This document shows positions 25,612-35,090 of a stretch of 64,000 nt of DNA, piece by piece. The stretch comes from Sphingomonas crocodyli (GTDB taxonomy: Bacteria; Pseudomonadota; Alphaproteobacteria; Sphingomonadales; Sphingomonadaceae). Numbering within the stretch: position 1 is the first letter of the stretch; each line of letters opens with the position of its first letter. The stretch is taken from assembly GCF_004005865.1 (NCBI RefSeq), contig NZ_SACN01000005.1, positions 167,702 through 231,701 on the forward strand, written 5' to 3'. The notes beneath the pieces were generated by a model that was given only the letters and a program-made list of their open reading frames with translations, had not been told where the DNA came from and ran no database searches. The translations under genes and the position numbers were made by a program.

Positions 25612-26499
25612 ATGCCTGCCATGTCCTCCACACGATCGGGTATCGTCATGGGCGCGTCCGCCTATGCGATCTGGGGGCTGCTGCCGCTTTTCCTGAAGCA
25701 GCTCCAGCCGCTCGGCGCGGTCGAGATATTGTCGCACCGCGTGATCTGGTCGCTGGGGCTGTTGCTGCTGCTCGCGCTGGCGCTGCGGCGGGGCAAGGCG
25801 CTGATGCAGGTCATGCGCCAGCCCAAGCTGATCGGGGTTCTGGCCGTGTCGGCGGCGCTGATCGGCCTGAACTGGCTGGTCTATGTCCATGCGGTCAATG
25901 AAGGGCACACGCTGCAGGCGAGTCTGGGCTATTTCATCAATCCGCTGGTCAACGTGCTGCTGGGCATGGTCGTGCTGCGCGAACGGCTGGGCCGCGCCGA
26001 ATGGGCGGCGGTGGTGCTGGCGGGTGCGGGCGTCGCCGTGCTGACGATCGGGCAAGGCGCGTTGCCGACCCTGTCGCTGATCCTGGCGATCAGCTTCGGG
26101 CTCTACGGCCTCGTACGGAAGATGGCGCCGGTCGAATCGCTCGAAGGGCTGCTGGTCGAGACCGCCTTGCTCACCCCGCTCGCACTCGGCTGGCTGCTGC
26201 TGCACGACGGCTTCGTGCTGCCGGCGGGCGGGCCTTCGTGGCCGCTGGTCATCTCCGCCGGCATCGTCACCGCGACGCCGCTGATGCTGTTCGCGGCCGC
26301 CGCCAAGAGGATGCGCTATTCGGAACTCGGCCTGCTCCAATATATCGCGCCGACGCTGCAGTTGATGTGCGCACTGGCCTTTGGCGAGCCGCTGCTGCCC
26401 GTCCACATGCTCGCCTTCGCGTTCATCTGGTCCGGCCTCGCGGTGTACGGAATTGCAACATGGCATAAAGGGCGCGTCCGCCCGATGGCGCCGGAATAA
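25612..26499 (+). CDS. rarD: RarD-type EamA family transporter
   Basis: A 295-residue protein with ten hydrophobic segments and the two EamA repeats. RarD-specific landmarks are ASAYAIWGLLPLFLK, EILSHRVIWSL, NWLVYVHAVN and SLGYFINPLVNVLLGMV. RarD proteins are inner-membrane members of the drug/metabolite transporter superfamily; the substrate is not established. The gene begins about 90 bp after the three-hairpin structure and is followed closely by the HerA-like gene. Confidence 0.92.
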   Translation: MPAMSSTRSGIVMGASAYAIWGLLPLFLKQLQPLGAVEILSHRVIWSLGLLLLLALALRRGKALMQVMRQPKLIGVLAVSAALIGLNWLVYVHAVNEGHTLQASLGYFINPLVNVLLGMVVLRERLGRAEWAAVVLAGAGVAVLTIGQGALPTLSLILAISFGLYGLVRKMAPVESLEGLLVETALLTPLALGWLLLHDGFVLPAGGPSWPLVISAGIVTATPLMLFAAAAKRMRYSELGLLQYIAPTLQLMCALAFGEPLLPVHMLAFAFIWSGLAVYGIATWHKGRVRPMAPE

Positions 26500-26535
26500 C
26501 CCATCGGCTAGGTTCGTCGCCCAAGGAGACGGGAC

Positions 26536-28158
26536 ATGGCGGACGAAGGCGGCATCTTCATCGGCGCGGGGGCCGGCGGCACGGCGCCCCAATATCTGAA
26601 CCTGCGCCGCGCGAACCGGCACGGACTGATCGCGGGCGCGACGGGCACCGGCAAGACCGTAACCCTGCAGGGGATTGCCGAGAGTTTCTCTAAGCTGGGC
26701 GTCCCCGTCTTCATGGCCGACGTGAAGGGCGATCTTTCGGGCATCGCGATGGCCGGATCGCCGACCGCGAAAAATGCCGACAAGCTGGTCGCGCGCGCCG
26801 CCGACATCGGGATGCAGAGCTTCGTCTGGGGCGACAATCCGGCGATCTTCTGGGATCTCTACGGCGAACAGGGCCACCCGATCCGCACGACGATCAGCGA
26901 GATGGGGCCGCTGCTCCTCGCCCGGCTGATGGGGCTGAACGAGGTGCAGGAGGGTGTGCTTTCGATCGCCTTCCGTATCGCCGACGAACAGGGTCTGCTG
27001 CTGCTCGACCTCGGCGATCTGCAGGCGATGCTCACCTATTGCGCGCAGAATGCCGACGAGCTGTCGACCAAGTATGGCAACGTCACCAAGCCGAGCGTCG
27101 GCGCAATCCAGCGACAGTTGCTCCAGCTGGAATCGCAGGGCGGCGACCATTTCTTCGGCGAGCCCGCGCTCGATATTCACGACATGCTGGGCGTCGACGA
27201 TGAGGGGCGCGGCTTCGTCAACGTGCTGGCGGCCGACAAATTGATGCAGTCGCCGAAGCTCTACGCCACCTTCCTGCTGTGGCTGCTGAGCGAGCTGTTC
27301 CAGACGCTTCCAGAGGTGGGCGATCCCGACAAGCCCAAGCTCGTCTTCTTCTTCGACGAAGCGCATCTGCTGTTCGAGGATGCGCCCAAGGCGCTGGCCG
27401 ACAAGATCGAGCAGGTGGTGCGGCTGATCCGGTCGAAGGGCGTAGGCGTCTATTTCGTCACCCAGAACCCGATCGACATTCCCGAGGATGTCGCGGCCCA
27501 GCTGGGCAACCGGGTGCAGCATGCATTGCGCGCCTTCACCCCGCGCGATCAGAAGGCGATCCAGGCGGCGGCGGACACGTTCCGGATCAATCCGGAGCTG
27601 AACGTCGTCACCGCGATCACCGAACTGAAGGTGGGCGAGGCACTCGTCTCGCTGCTGCAGGAGGATGGATCGCCGGGCGTCGTCCAGCGCAGCCTGATCG
27701 CGCCGCCGCGCTCGCGGCTCGGCCCGGTCGATGCGAAGGAACGCGGGGTGATCCAGTCGATCTCCCCCTGTTCGGGCAAATATGACGAGGCGATCGATCG
27801 CGAATCCGCCGAGGAGATATTGGCCGCGCGTGCGACCGCCGCTTCCGCTGCGGCCGATGCCGCCAAGGCGCAGGTCGCCGCCGACAAGGCCGCCGCCGAA
27901 CAGGCCAAGGTCGAAGCCAAGCAGCGCGAGGCCGAACTGAAGGAGCAGGCCCGCCAGCAGGCCGCCGCCGCGCGCGAAGCCGCCAAGCCGACCGCGATGG
28001 ACCGCGCGATCCAGTCCGCCACCCGCGCCGCCGCCTCGTCGGTCGGCCGTCAAGTCGCGAACGAATTGGGCAAGGCGGTGTTCGGGAGCAGCCGGAGCAA
28101 ATCCGGCGGGATCGCCGGGCAACTGGTGCGCGGGATTTTGGGCGGGCTGTTCAAGTAG
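26536..28158 (+). CDS. HerA-like ATPase of the DUF853 (YjgR) family
   Basis: A 540-residue P-loop ATPase. Walker A is [12 protein letters not shown] at about residues 35-46; the Walker B strand is [13 protein letters not shown], and [11 protein letters not shown] is the following sensor-like segment. The C-terminal about 110 residues are Ala/Lys/Glu-rich and predicted coiled coil, ending in the hydrophobic [17 protein letters not shown] typical of YjgR proteins. HerA relatives are hexameric DNA translocases, but the role of DUF853 proteins is unknown. It is convergent with ilvE across a composite repeat. Confidence 0.9.
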   Translation: MADEGGIFIGAGAGGTAPQYLNLRRANRHGLIAGATGTGKTVTLQGIAESFSKLGVPVFMADVKGDLSGIAMAGSPTAKNADKLVARAADIGMQSFVWGDNPAIFWDLYGEQGHPIRTTISEMGPLLLARLMGLNEVQEGVLSIAFRIADEQGLLLLDLGDLQAMLTYCAQNADELSTKYGNVTKPSVGAIQRQLLQLESQGGDHFFGEPALDIHDMLGVDDEGRGFVNVLAADKLMQSPKLYATFLLWLLSELFQTLPEVGDPDKPKLVFFFDEAHLLFEDAPKALADKIEQVVRLIRSKGVGVYFVTQNPIDIPEDVAAQLGNRVQHALRAFTPRDQKAIQAAADTFRINPELNVVTAITELKVGEALVSLLQEDGSPGVVQRSLIAPPRSRLGPVDAKERGVIQSISPCSGKYDEAIDRESAEEILAARATAASAAADAAKAQVAADKAAAEQAKVEAKQREAELKEQARQQAAAAREAAKPTAMDRAIQSATRAAASSVGRQVANELGKAVFGSSRSKSGGIAGQLVRGILGGLFK

Positions 28159-28164
28159 GCCAAT

Positions 28165-28290
28165 TCCTCCCCAGCATGGGGAGGGGGACCATCCGCAGGA
28201 TGGTGGAGGGGGCAGGAGGCTGGGCACATCGCTCGAGACGCGCCCCCTCCACCACGCTTCGCGCGGTCCCCCTCCACGTTCCGGGGAGGA
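28165..28290. repeat. Composite inverted repeat, type B, copy 1
   Basis: Left module 28165-28212 carries inner stem ACCATCCGCAGGATGGT; right module 28241-28290 carries ACCACGCTTCGCGCGGT and ends CCGGGGAGGA. It fills the convergent gap, starting 6 bp after the HerA-like stop and ending 1 bp from the ilvE stop. Confidence 0.9.
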
Positions 28291-28291
28291 A

Positions 28292-29173
28292 TTACAAAGT
28301 CAGCTTGCCGCGGACCAGATCGGCATAGTCCTTCTGCATCTGGCGGGTCAGATCGCCGACTGCGAAGTTCCAGGGGCCGGCCGAGCCAACGGGAACGATC
28401 TCGGCCGCCGAGCCGGTCAGGAAGAACTGTTCGAAGCTTTCCAGCTCCTCCGGCCAGATCGCGCGTTCGATCACTTCGATGCCGCGCTTCTTCGCCAGCT
28501 TGATCACCGTCTGGCGGGTGATGCCGTTGAGGAAGCATTCGGGGGTCGGCGTGTGGAGCGCGCCGTCCTTCACGAAGAAGGCGTTCGCGCCGGTCGCCTC
28601 GGCCACCTGGCCGCGATAGTCGAACATCAGGGCGTCCTGATAACCGCGCGCCTCGGCATGATGCTTCGACATGGTCGCGATCATGTAGAGGCCCGCCGCC
28701 TTCGCCTGCACCGGCGCGGTGAAGGGCGCGGGGCGGCGCCACGGCGCGATGTCGAGCTTCAGGCCGTTCGAACCCGGATCGAGATACTGGCCCCAATACC
28801 AGCAAGCGATCGCCATGTGTGGCTTGGTCTTCTGCGCCGAAACGCCCATCTGTTCCGAGCCGCGCCACGCGACCGGACGGACATAGGCGTCCTTGAGGTT
28901 GTTCGCCTTCATCGTTTCGATGCAGGCGGCATCGATTTCCTCGACCGACCAGGGCAGATCGAAACCGAGCATCGCGGCCGAATTGCGCAGGCGCTGCGAA
29001 TGCCAGCTGAGTTCGAAGATGTGCCCGTCATAGGCGCGCACCCCTTCGAACACCGAGGAGGCATAGTGCATCGCATGCGTCAGGACGTGGACATTGGCCT
29101 CGCGCCAGGGAACCAGCTTGCCATCAAGCCAGATCCAGCCATCGCGATCGTCATAAGTCGGTTCGTCAGCCAT
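28292..29173 (-). CDS. ilvE: Branched-chain amino acid aminotransferase
   Basis: A 293-residue fold-type IV PLP aminotransferase. HAMHYASSVFEGVRAYDG is the usual N-terminal signature, YVRPVAWRGSEQMGV follows, the cofactor Lys is probably in MSKHHAEARGYQDAL, and EATGANAFFVKDG and FLNGITRQTVIKLA are conserved cofactor and substrate contacts. It converts branched-chain 2-oxo acids to Ile, Leu and Val with glutamate. GAGAGA serves as ribosome binding site. It faces a MarR-type regulator gene across a 64-bp divergent gap. Confidence 0.94.
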   Translation of the reverse strand: MADEPTYDDRDGWIWLDGKLVPWREANVHVLTHAMHYASSVFEGVRAYDGHIFELSWHSQRLRNSAAMLGFDLPWSVEEIDAACIETMKANNLKDAYVRPVAWRGSEQMGVSAQKTKPHMAIACWYWGQYLDPGSNGLKLDIAPWRRPAPFTAPVQAKAAGLYMIATMSKHHAEARGYQDALMFDYRGQVAEATGANAFFVKDGALHTPTPECFLNGITRQTVIKLAKKRGIEVIERAIWPEELESFEQFFLTGSAAEIVPVGSAGPWNFAVGDLTRQMQKDYADLVRGKLTL

Positions 29174-29208
29174 CGTCTCTCATCCGCCAAGAATCTTGCG
29201 TTGCGTTC

Positions 29209-29236
29209 GGTTAAGCCTGCTGGCAAATTACGTCAA
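29209..29236 (-). promoter_or_regulatory. Candidate ilvE promoter
   Basis: On the minus strand TTGACG (29236-29231) is followed after 16 bases by TTAACC (29214-29209), placing the start of transcription about 30 bases before the ilvE ATG. The TTGACG box overlaps the region just before the MarR gene start, so that regulator could control both. Confidence 0.3.
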
Positions 29237-29237
29237 T

Positions 29238-29738
29238 ATGGCTGTCCAAAATACCAATGAAGGCTATCGCGCCTCCCCGCTGTTCCTGCGCGAGCCGGAG
29301 ATACGGCGCGGCATCGAACTGCTCTATTTCGGTTATTCGCATCTCTATCGCGGGATCGACGAGGGGCTGGCCAAGCAGGGGCTGGGCCGCGCGCATCACC
29401 GATCGCTCTATTTCATCGCGCGATCGCCCGACATCACGGTCAGCGAACTGCTGCGCGTGCTGGGCATCACCAAGCAGTCGCTGGGCCGCGTGCTCAACGA
29501 ACTGACCCAGCGCGGGCTGGTCGAGACGCGGATGGGGCGCGAGGACCGGCGCCAGCGGCTGCTGCGCGTCACAGAGGCGGGCGCGGCGCTGGAGGCCGAA
29601 TTATATGAGGCGCTGCGCGAAGGACTGTCGTCGGCCTATGCGCAAGCGGGCCAGGGCGCGGTCGCGGGCTTCTGGAACGTGCTGGAAGGGTTGATCCCGC
29701 CCGACGAGCGCCAGCGCGTCATGGACATACGTCGCTAG
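29238..29738 (+). CDS. MarR family transcriptional regulator
   Basis: A 166-residue protein with the MarR winged-helix: [31 protein letters not shown] is the helix-turn-helix and [18 protein letters not shown] is the DxRxxxLxLT wing. It should bind an inverted repeat as a dimer and respond to small ligands. The start at 29238 ([10 protein letters not shown]) is favoured over the in-frame ATG at 29196, which lies in the presumed ilvE promoter region. Divergent arrangement suggests self-regulation and possibly control of ilvE. Confidence 0.88.
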   Translation: MAVQNTNEGYRASPLFLREPEIRRGIELLYFGYSHLYRGIDEGLAKQGLGRAHHRSLYFIARSPDITVSELLRVLGITKQSLGRVLNELTQRGLVETRMGREDRRQRLLRVTEAGAALEAELYEALREGLSSAYAQAGQGAVAGFWNVLEGLIPPDERQRVMDIRR

Positions 29739-29778
29739 CCCGTTACACATCGTAACGAACACAGATTCGAGGGGCCGC

Positions 29779-30258
29779 ATGACCACCGTCTATGATTTCA
29801 GCGCGCGGAGCATTTCGGGCGAGGAGGTGTCGCTCGACCAGTATCGCGGCAAGGTGCTGCTGATCGTCAACACCGCCAGCAAGTGCGGCTTCACGCCCCA
29901 ATATGACGGGCTGGAGAAGCTGCACGAGGAATTGTCCGATCGCGGGCTGGTGGTGCTGGGTTTCCCCTGCAACCAGTTCGGCGCGCAGGAGCCGGGCGAC
30001 GAGGCCGAAATCGCCAGCTTCTGCCGGCTGAGCTACGACGTGAAATTCCCGATGTTCGCCAAGATCGACGTCAATGGCGACGCGACCCACCCGCTCTACA
30101 AATGGCTCAAGACCGAGGCCAAGGGGCTTCTGGGCAGCGAGGGGATCAAGTGGAACTTCACCAAGTTCCTGATCGACCGCGCGGGCAATGTCGTCGATCG
30201 CTACGCGCCGACCACCAAGCCCGAGGCGATCCGCAAGGATATCGAGAAGCTGCTTTAG
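29779..30258 (+). CDS. Glutathione peroxidase family protein (Cys type)
   Basis: A 159-residue thioredoxin-fold peroxidase. [12 protein letters not shown] contains the peroxidatic Cys at residue 36, [12 protein letters not shown] includes the catalytic Gln and a second Cys, and [13 protein letters not shown] has the catalytic Trp/Asn region. Absence of selenocysteine and presence of the second Cys suggest a thioredoxin-dependent peroxidase that reduces hydroperoxides. Length is normal. It lies 40 bp after the MarR gene in the same direction, so co-transcription is possible. Confidence 0.94.
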   Translation: MTTVYDFSARSISGEEVSLDQYRGKVLLIVNTASKCGFTPQYDGLEKLHEELSDRGLVVLGFPCNQFGAQEPGDEAEIASFCRLSYDVKFPMFAKIDVNGDATHPLYKWLKTEAKGLLGSEGIKWNFTKFLIDRAGNVVDRYAPTTKPEAIRKDIEKLL

Positions 30259-30341
30259 CGCAGGACCGGGTTGCTCCGCGCGCGCATCCCATTCGTCGGC
30301 GGGAATGATAGGCTGCCTCCCACACGATAAGGGAGGATGGG

Positions 30342-30842
30342 ATGAACGCGACCGAACGGCTGGAGGCGATCGAGGCGATCAAGCGGCTGAAAGCCGCCTA
30401 TTTCCGCACGATGGACATGAAGGATTGGGAGGGTTTCCGCGATCTCTTCATCACCGACTGCACGATCGACACCAGCGAAGCGTTCACGCCGATGGACGCT
30501 GCGGGCAAGCCGATCGAGGCCGATCGCCCTGCCCCGCCGCCCAACAATGATTTCATCATCCGCGGCATCGACACCTTCATCGCCGCGCAGCACTTCCACC
30601 TCGACGGCGTATCGACCGTCCATCACGGGCACATGCCCGAAATAGATCTGGTTTCGGATGACGAGGCGACCGGCCTTTGGGCGATGGAGGACAAATTGCG
30701 CTGGCCCGCCGACAGCGCCAATCCGATGCGCGAGATGCACGGCTATGGCCATTATCGCGAACGCTACGTCCGCGTCGACGGCCGCTGGAAGATCGCGTCG
30801 CTCAAGCTGACGCGGATACGGATCGATATGGTGATGAAGTAG
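30342..30842 (+). CDS. SnoaL/NTF2-like family protein
   Basis: A 166-residue cone-shaped alpha+beta barrel protein: the helix LEAIEAIKRLKAAYFRTMDMKDWEGFRDLF is the typical N-terminal pair, followed by strands around VSTVHHGHMPEI, and YRERYVRVDGRWKIASLKLTRI near the end. Members include ketosteroid isomerases, dehydratases and hydroxylating-dioxygenase beta-like proteins. Asp and His candidates are present (D41, H93-H94 region), but I cannot assign a reaction. A GGGAGGATGGG site precedes the ATG, and a terminator follows. Confidence 0.85.
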   Translation: MNATERLEAIEAIKRLKAAYFRTMDMKDWEGFRDLFITDCTIDTSEAFTPMDAAGKPIEADRPAPPPNNDFIIRGIDTFIAAQHFHLDGVSTVHHGHMPEIDLVSDDEATGLWAMEDKLRWPADSANPMREMHGYGHYRERYVRVDGRWKIASLKLTRIRIDMVMK

Positions 30843-30850
30843 CTGGCGGA

Positions 30851-30882
30851 CGCCCCGGCTTTCGCCGGGGCGACGCTTTTTA
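30851..30882 (+). terminator. Terminator between the SnoaL-like gene and the S9 peptidase gene
   Basis: CGCCCCGGC-TTTC-GCCGGGGCG is a perfect 9-pair hairpin followed by ACGCTTTTTAC. It begins 8 bp after the stop of the plus-strand gene and abuts the stop of the convergent S9 peptidase gene. Confidence 0.85.
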
Positions 30883-32901
30883 CTTCGTCCAGTGATCCAT
30901 CCAGCCGAGCACCTCGTGATACCACTGGATGCTGTTCTTCGGCTTCAGAACCCAGTGGTTCTCATCCGGGAACATCAGCAGACGCGAAGGGATTTCGCGG
31001 CGCTGGGCGGCGGTGAAGGCCGCCAGACCTTGCGTATAGGGAATGCGGAAATCCTTTTCCCCGTGGATGATCAGGATCGGCGCCTTCCAGTCGGCGACGT
31101 GATTGACCGGGTTCCACTTTTCATATTCGGCCGCCTTTTCGAAATAGGGGCCGCCATGTTCCCATTCGTCGAACCATAGTTCTTCGGTTTCGTAGGCCAT
31201 AGCGCGCGCATCGAAGACGCCGTCATGGTTGACGAGGCACTTGAAACCGTCGGGCCAGTTGCCCGCGATCCAGTTGATCATATAGCCGCCATAGGAGCCG
31301 CCGGCCGCGCAGGCCTTGGTCCCGTCGAGCCAGGCGAACTTGGTGGTCGCGGCCTTGAAGCCAGCCTTCAGATCCTCGAGCGGCTTGCCGCCCCAATCCT
31401 GGTTGATCGCATCGGTGAAGGCCTGGCCGTAGCCGGTGCTCCCATGAAAATCGACCATCACCGCGCCATAGCCATGCCCGGTCCACAGCGCCGGATTCCA
31501 GCGATAGGACCAGCCATTGCCGAAGCTGCCCTGCGGCCCGCCGTGGATCAGGAAGGCCATCGGCACCTTGGCGCCTTCGGGCGTGCCCGCAGGCTTGAGC
31601 GCATAGGCCCAGACGGTGTCGCCCTTCGCGCCCTTGAACGAGAAATGTTCGATCGTCGGCCAGTCGATCCCGTCCAGCTTGGCCGCATTCACGTGCGTCA
31701 ACTGCATCGGCATCGCGCGGCCCTGAATGCGCCAGAAGTCGTTCGGCGCGGTCAGCGTGTTGAGCGTGTAGATGACGCCCTTGCCCGTCGGCACCACCGT
31801 GCCTGCGGTGCCGGCACCCGTCAGCCGCCACGGCTTGCCATCCGCGATGTCGATGCGGAACAGCGGATCATCGCCCGTATCCTGCGCGGTGACATAGAGC
31901 GAGCGCCCGTCCTTCGACCAGTCGATCGAGCCGGCCGAACGATCCCAGCTGTCGGTCAGCGCACGCACCTGCCCGGTCTGGAGATCGCGCAGCATGATGG
32001 TGAGCTTGTCGGATTCGTAGCCCGGCCGCTTCATCGCGGCCCAGGCGAGCCAGCGGCCGTCGGGCGAGACGGTGGGGCTGGTATCGGTCGCCTTGTTATC
32101 GGCGGTGAGGTTCACCGGCGCGGTCGAGCCATCGGCGGGTACCGAGAAGATATCGAGATTGGTCGAAAGCGATTCGATCCGCCCCGCCTCGCGCAGCGCG
32201 AAGTAGATCGTCTTGCCGTCGGGGCTCCACGCAATCTCACTGCCACCGCCGAAGGGCTTGGACGGGGTATCGCCAACCAGCGCGCCGACCAGTGGGGTGC
32301 CGTCACCCTGCGCCTTGCCGCCGACGATCGGAAGGACGAACAGTTGCGAACGCTGGCCATCGGCCCATGCATCCCAGTGGCGAACAAACAGCTGCTCATA
32401 GGTGCGGCCGCTGCCCGCATCGGCGGGATGGGCGGGCTTGGTATCGGTAAGCGACTTGGCGCCGACCGGGCGATCGGCCCAGACGAGCAGCTTGTCGCCG
32501 GTGGGGCTGAGCTTGAAGCCGCCAATATCGGCCTTCAGCACCTGGGTGGACACGCCGCCGCCGGCGGCCACGCGATAGACGCCGTCCTTGCCGGCGAAAT
32601 AGACCCACTTGCCGTCGGGCGAGAAGGCGGGCGAATTCTCGCTGACCGCCGGATCGGCGATGAGCTTCGACGGCCCTGCGCCCGGCTTCGACATGTCGAG
32701 CCGCCAGATGTCGGTCGTTCCTTTGTTGGCCTTCAGATCGGTCTCACGCTGATCCCACACCAGCCAGCGCCCGTCGGGCGAAAGCGTGGCCGATCCGATG
32801 CGCGAGAGCGAGACGACGTCTTCGATGGTGAGCGGACGGGCTTCGGCAACCGCCGACAGCCCCGCGAGGAGGCTCATGGCCCCGAGCAGTGCTTTTTTCA
32901 T
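30880..32901 (-). CDS. S9 family prolyl oligopeptidase-type peptidase (secreted)
   Basis: A 673-residue protein with a signal peptide (MKKALLGAMSLLAGLSAVAEA). An N-terminal beta-propeller (WD40-like TolB repeats such as FSPDGKWVYFAG and SPDGRWLAWAAM) is followed by a C-terminal alpha/beta hydrolase domain with nucleophile GGSYGGYM, Asp in IHGEKDFRIPY and His in FPDENHWVLKP. It fits dipeptidyl-aminopeptidase/acylaminoacyl-peptidase enzymes acting in the periplasm. Single gene, with a terminator at the 3' side. Confidence 0.94.
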   Translation of the reverse strand: MKKALLGAMSLLAGLSAVAEARPLTIEDVVSLSRIGSATLSPDGRWLVWDQRETDLKANKGTTDIWRLDMSKPGAGPSKLIADPAVSENSPAFSPDGKWVYFAGKDGVYRVAAGGGVSTQVLKADIGGFKLSPTGDKLLVWADRPVGAKSLTDTKPAHPADAGSGRTYEQLFVRHWDAWADGQRSQLFVLPIVGGKAQGDGTPLVGALVGDTPSKPFGGGSEIAWSPDGKTIYFALREAGRIESLSTNLDIFSVPADGSTAPVNLTADNKATDTSPTVSPDGRWLAWAAMKRPGYESDKLTIMLRDLQTGQVRALTDSWDRSAGSIDWSKDGRSLYVTAQDTGDDPLFRIDIADGKPWRLTGAGTAGTVVPTGKGVIYTLNTLTAPNDFWRIQGRAMPMQLTHVNAAKLDGIDWPTIEHFSFKGAKGDTVWAYALKPAGTPEGAKVPMAFLIHGGPQGSFGNGWSYRWNPALWTGHGYGAVMVDFHGSTGYGQAFTDAINQDWGGKPLEDLKAGFKAATTKFAWLDGTKACAAGGSYGGYMINWIAGNWPDGFKCLVNHDGVFDARAMAYETEELWFDEWEHGGPYFEKAAEYEKWNPVNHVADWKAPILIIHGEKDFRIPYTQGLAAFTAAQRREIPSRLLMFPDENHWVLKPKNSIQWYHEVLGWMDHWTK

Positions 32902-32979
32902 GACGGGACGCTAGTCCAGCCGATGCGCGAAGGGAAGCGCCCTGCCTCCACAATACACCGTCATGGCGCGCGGGTAGGC

Positions 32980-33576
32980 TTAATCCTCGGCGTCGCGGAT
33001 GCGGGCGATCTCTTCGCGGACGAGCTTTTCGGTGATCGCGGGCAGATGCGCCGCGAGCCAGTCGGCGACCAGTCCACGCACCAGACCTTCGACGGTTTCG
33101 CCCGAAAAATGGCCGGCGAGCGGCGCGACGGGCGCGGCCGGAGCCGGCGTCGTCGCGATCGTGGGCGCCGCAAGCGAGGGAATGACGCGCGGCGGCGCAA
33201 CCGGAGCCGACGGCGCGGCAGGCATTGTTTCGACCGGCGCCGGACGCGGCGAGGCGGCGCCGACACGCGCGCTGGCCACTGTCTGACGGAAGCGATCGGC
33301 CGCGCGTTCGCCGGTGGGCGCGGGCTGCGGACGCGGCGGCGCGGGCGGCGGCACCAAAGTCGGCCCAGACGCCGATCCGGGCAACGGCGCCGGATTGGTC
33401 AGTTCCAGAATCGAATCGTCGAGCGCCGGATCGTTCAGCAGCGGCGGGCGCGGCGCGGGGATCGCAGGCGGTGGCGACAGGGAAGGACGCGGGACGCCGG
33501 GCGCATCATCGGCGATGATGCGTTTGATCGACGCGAGTATGTCTTCCATCGATGGTTCGGGACGGGCTTCGGCCAT
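32980..33576 (-). CDS. popZ: PopZ-like polar organising protein (DUF2497 family)
   Basis: A 198-residue acidic, proline-rich protein with conserved ends: the N-terminal helix SMEDILASIKRIIADD and the C-terminal helices VEGLVRGLVADWLAAHLPAITEKLVREEIARI. A disordered linker of about 120 residues rich in Pro and Ala lies between them. This is the PopZ layout; in Caulobacter PopZ forms the polar matrix that anchors ParB-parS and cell-cycle kinases. The equivalent role here is inferred. It lies directly after the tolC-like gene on the minus strand (15 bp gap). Confidence 0.85.
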   Translation of the reverse strand: MAEARPEPSMEDILASIKRIIADDAPGVPRPSLSPPPAIPAPRPPLLNDPALDDSILELTNPAPLPGSASGPTLVPPPAPPRPQPAPTGERAADRFRQTVASARVGAASPRPAPVETMPAAPSAPVAPPRVIPSLAAPTIATTPAPAAPVAPLAGHFSGETVEGLVRGLVADWLAAHLPAITEKLVREEIARIRDAED

Positions 33577-33591
33577 ATCCCGGACGATGCC

Positions 33592-35070
33592 CTATTTCTG
33601 CGGGACTGTCACCTTCTCCGCCGGAACGACCGCGGAAACGCTGGGTTCGCCACGCGTCGAGGTCGCGATCGGCTTGGGACGATCGCGGCTGTCCCAATCG
33701 AAGAAGTTGCCGCGCGCCCGCTTGTAATTGACCACCGGGTCGTAGAGCGAGCCGCCGTCGAGGCCGAGATCCTTGGCCCCCGCATGCCCCATTGCCGCCA
33801 GCAAGGTGAAGCCCGCGACATAGGCATCGCGACGCGCGGTGACGAGCGTGGAACGCGAGTTGAGCAATTCCTGTTCGGCGTTCAGCACGTCGAGCAGGTT
33901 GCGCGTGCCCACACCCTGTTCGGCTTTCGATCCTTCGAGCGCGAGTTCGTTCGCCGACACCGCGACTTCGGACGACTTGATCACGCCCAGCGACGCTTCG
34001 TAGCGCGAATAAGCGACGCGGGTGTCCGCGATCACGCCGCGCTCCGTGGCCGTCAGATTTTCCAGTGCCTGGCTCTTGCGTGCCTTCGCCTGGCGCACGC
34101 GGGCGCCCGGCTCACCACCCTGATAGATGGGCAGGGTGCCGCGCAGGCCGATCGTGGCGGTCTTGTCATGCTGGCGGAAGGTGGTGCCGGTGATACCGTC
34201 GCCCAGCGTGCCGCGATAATCGATATATTGCCCTTCGGCGAAGCCTTCGAGCTTGGGCAGGCGCTGCGCCTGGGCGGTGCCGATATCGAAATCGGCGGCC
34301 TTGGCGGCTTCCTTGGCCGAAGCCAGCGCCGGATTGTCGGTCATCGCGACATCGACGGCCTCTTCGGTCGTCGCGGGCAGCGCCGGAAGCGGCGGCGGCG
34401 GCTCGAGCGCGTCGGGGAACTTGCCGACGACTTCAAGATAATTCTGACGGCTGGCATCGAGCTGCGCCTGCGCGGCCTGCAACTGGCTGCGCGCGAGTTC
34501 GAGGCGAGCCTGCGACTGGGCGACGTCGGTGCGGGTGAGGTCGCCCACCTCGAACCGATCCTTGCTGGCCTGCAGGTTGGTTTCGAGCACCTTCACGTTG
34601 CCGCCGTTCAAGTCGACGATCGCGGTGTCGCGGATCACGTCCATATAGGCCGCGACCGTGGAGGCGAAGACGTTGAGTTCGGTGGTCTGCAGGTCCGCAC
34701 GGCCCGCCATCACGCGCGCATCGGCCGCCTTGATCGCGTTGCGCACCGCGCCGCCCTGATAGACCGGCATCGTCGCATTGGCGCCCGCGACCAGCGCCTT
34801 CTTCGGCGCAGCGAAGCTGTTCACCGAACGCTGAACGAAGCTGCTGTAACTCGCATTCGTGCTGACGTTCGGCAGGCCGCCGGCGCGCGCGATCGGCACG
34901 TTTTCGTCGATCGCCTGCAGATTGGCGCGCGCGCCCGTCAATGTCGGGTTGGTCGCATAAGCGCGGGTCAGCGCATCACGCAGCGTATCGGCCTGCGCCG
35001 CGCCTCCGCCCAGCGCCGCGGCCATTGCCGTCAGCGCCACCGCACTTTTCGTCACCCCCCTGACAGTCAC
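33592..35070 (-). CDS. TolC family outer-membrane efflux protein
   Basis: A 492-residue protein with signal peptide (ending AAQA) and the duplicated TolC architecture of long coiled-coil helices and short beta strands: TLRDALTRAYATNPTL and QAIDENVPIARAGGLPNVS are typical of the TolC/TIGR01844 type I secretion outer-membrane family, and GTRNLLDVLNAEQELLNSR is the conserved second repeat. It forms the outer-membrane channel for tripartite efflux or type I secretion; no partner pump is adjacent. Translation starts at a GTG. It is downstream of the pcm-like gene (20 bp). Confidence 0.94.
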   Translation of the reverse strand: MTVRGVTKSAVALTAMAAALGGGAAQADTLRDALTRAYATNPTLTGARANLQAIDENVPIARAGGLPNVSTNASYSSFVQRSVNSFAAPKKALVAGANATMPVYQGGAVRNAIKAADARVMAGRADLQTTELNVFASTVAAYMDVIRDTAIVDLNGGNVKVLETNLQASKDRFEVGDLTRTDVAQSQARLELARSQLQAAQAQLDASRQNYLEVVGKFPDALEPPPPLPALPATTEEAVDVAMTDNPALASAKEAAKAADFDIGTAQAQRLPKLEGFAEGQYIDYRGTLGDGITGTTFRQHDKTATIGLRGTLPIYQGGEPGARVRQAKARKSQALENLTATERGVIADTRVAYSRYEASLGVIKSSEVAVSANELALEGSKAEQGVGTRNLLDVLNAEQELLNSRSTLVTARRDAYVAGFTLLAAMGHAGAKDLGLDGGSLYDPVVNYKRARGNFFDWDSRDRPKPIATSTRGEPSVSAVVPAEKVTVPQK

Positions 35071-35090
35071 GCTATGAGAACCTTTCTGGA

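Noticed and set aside
25534..28227. An 897-codon minus-strand frame opposite rarD and the HerA-like gene
   Set aside because: Antisense shadow of two clear plus-strand genes.
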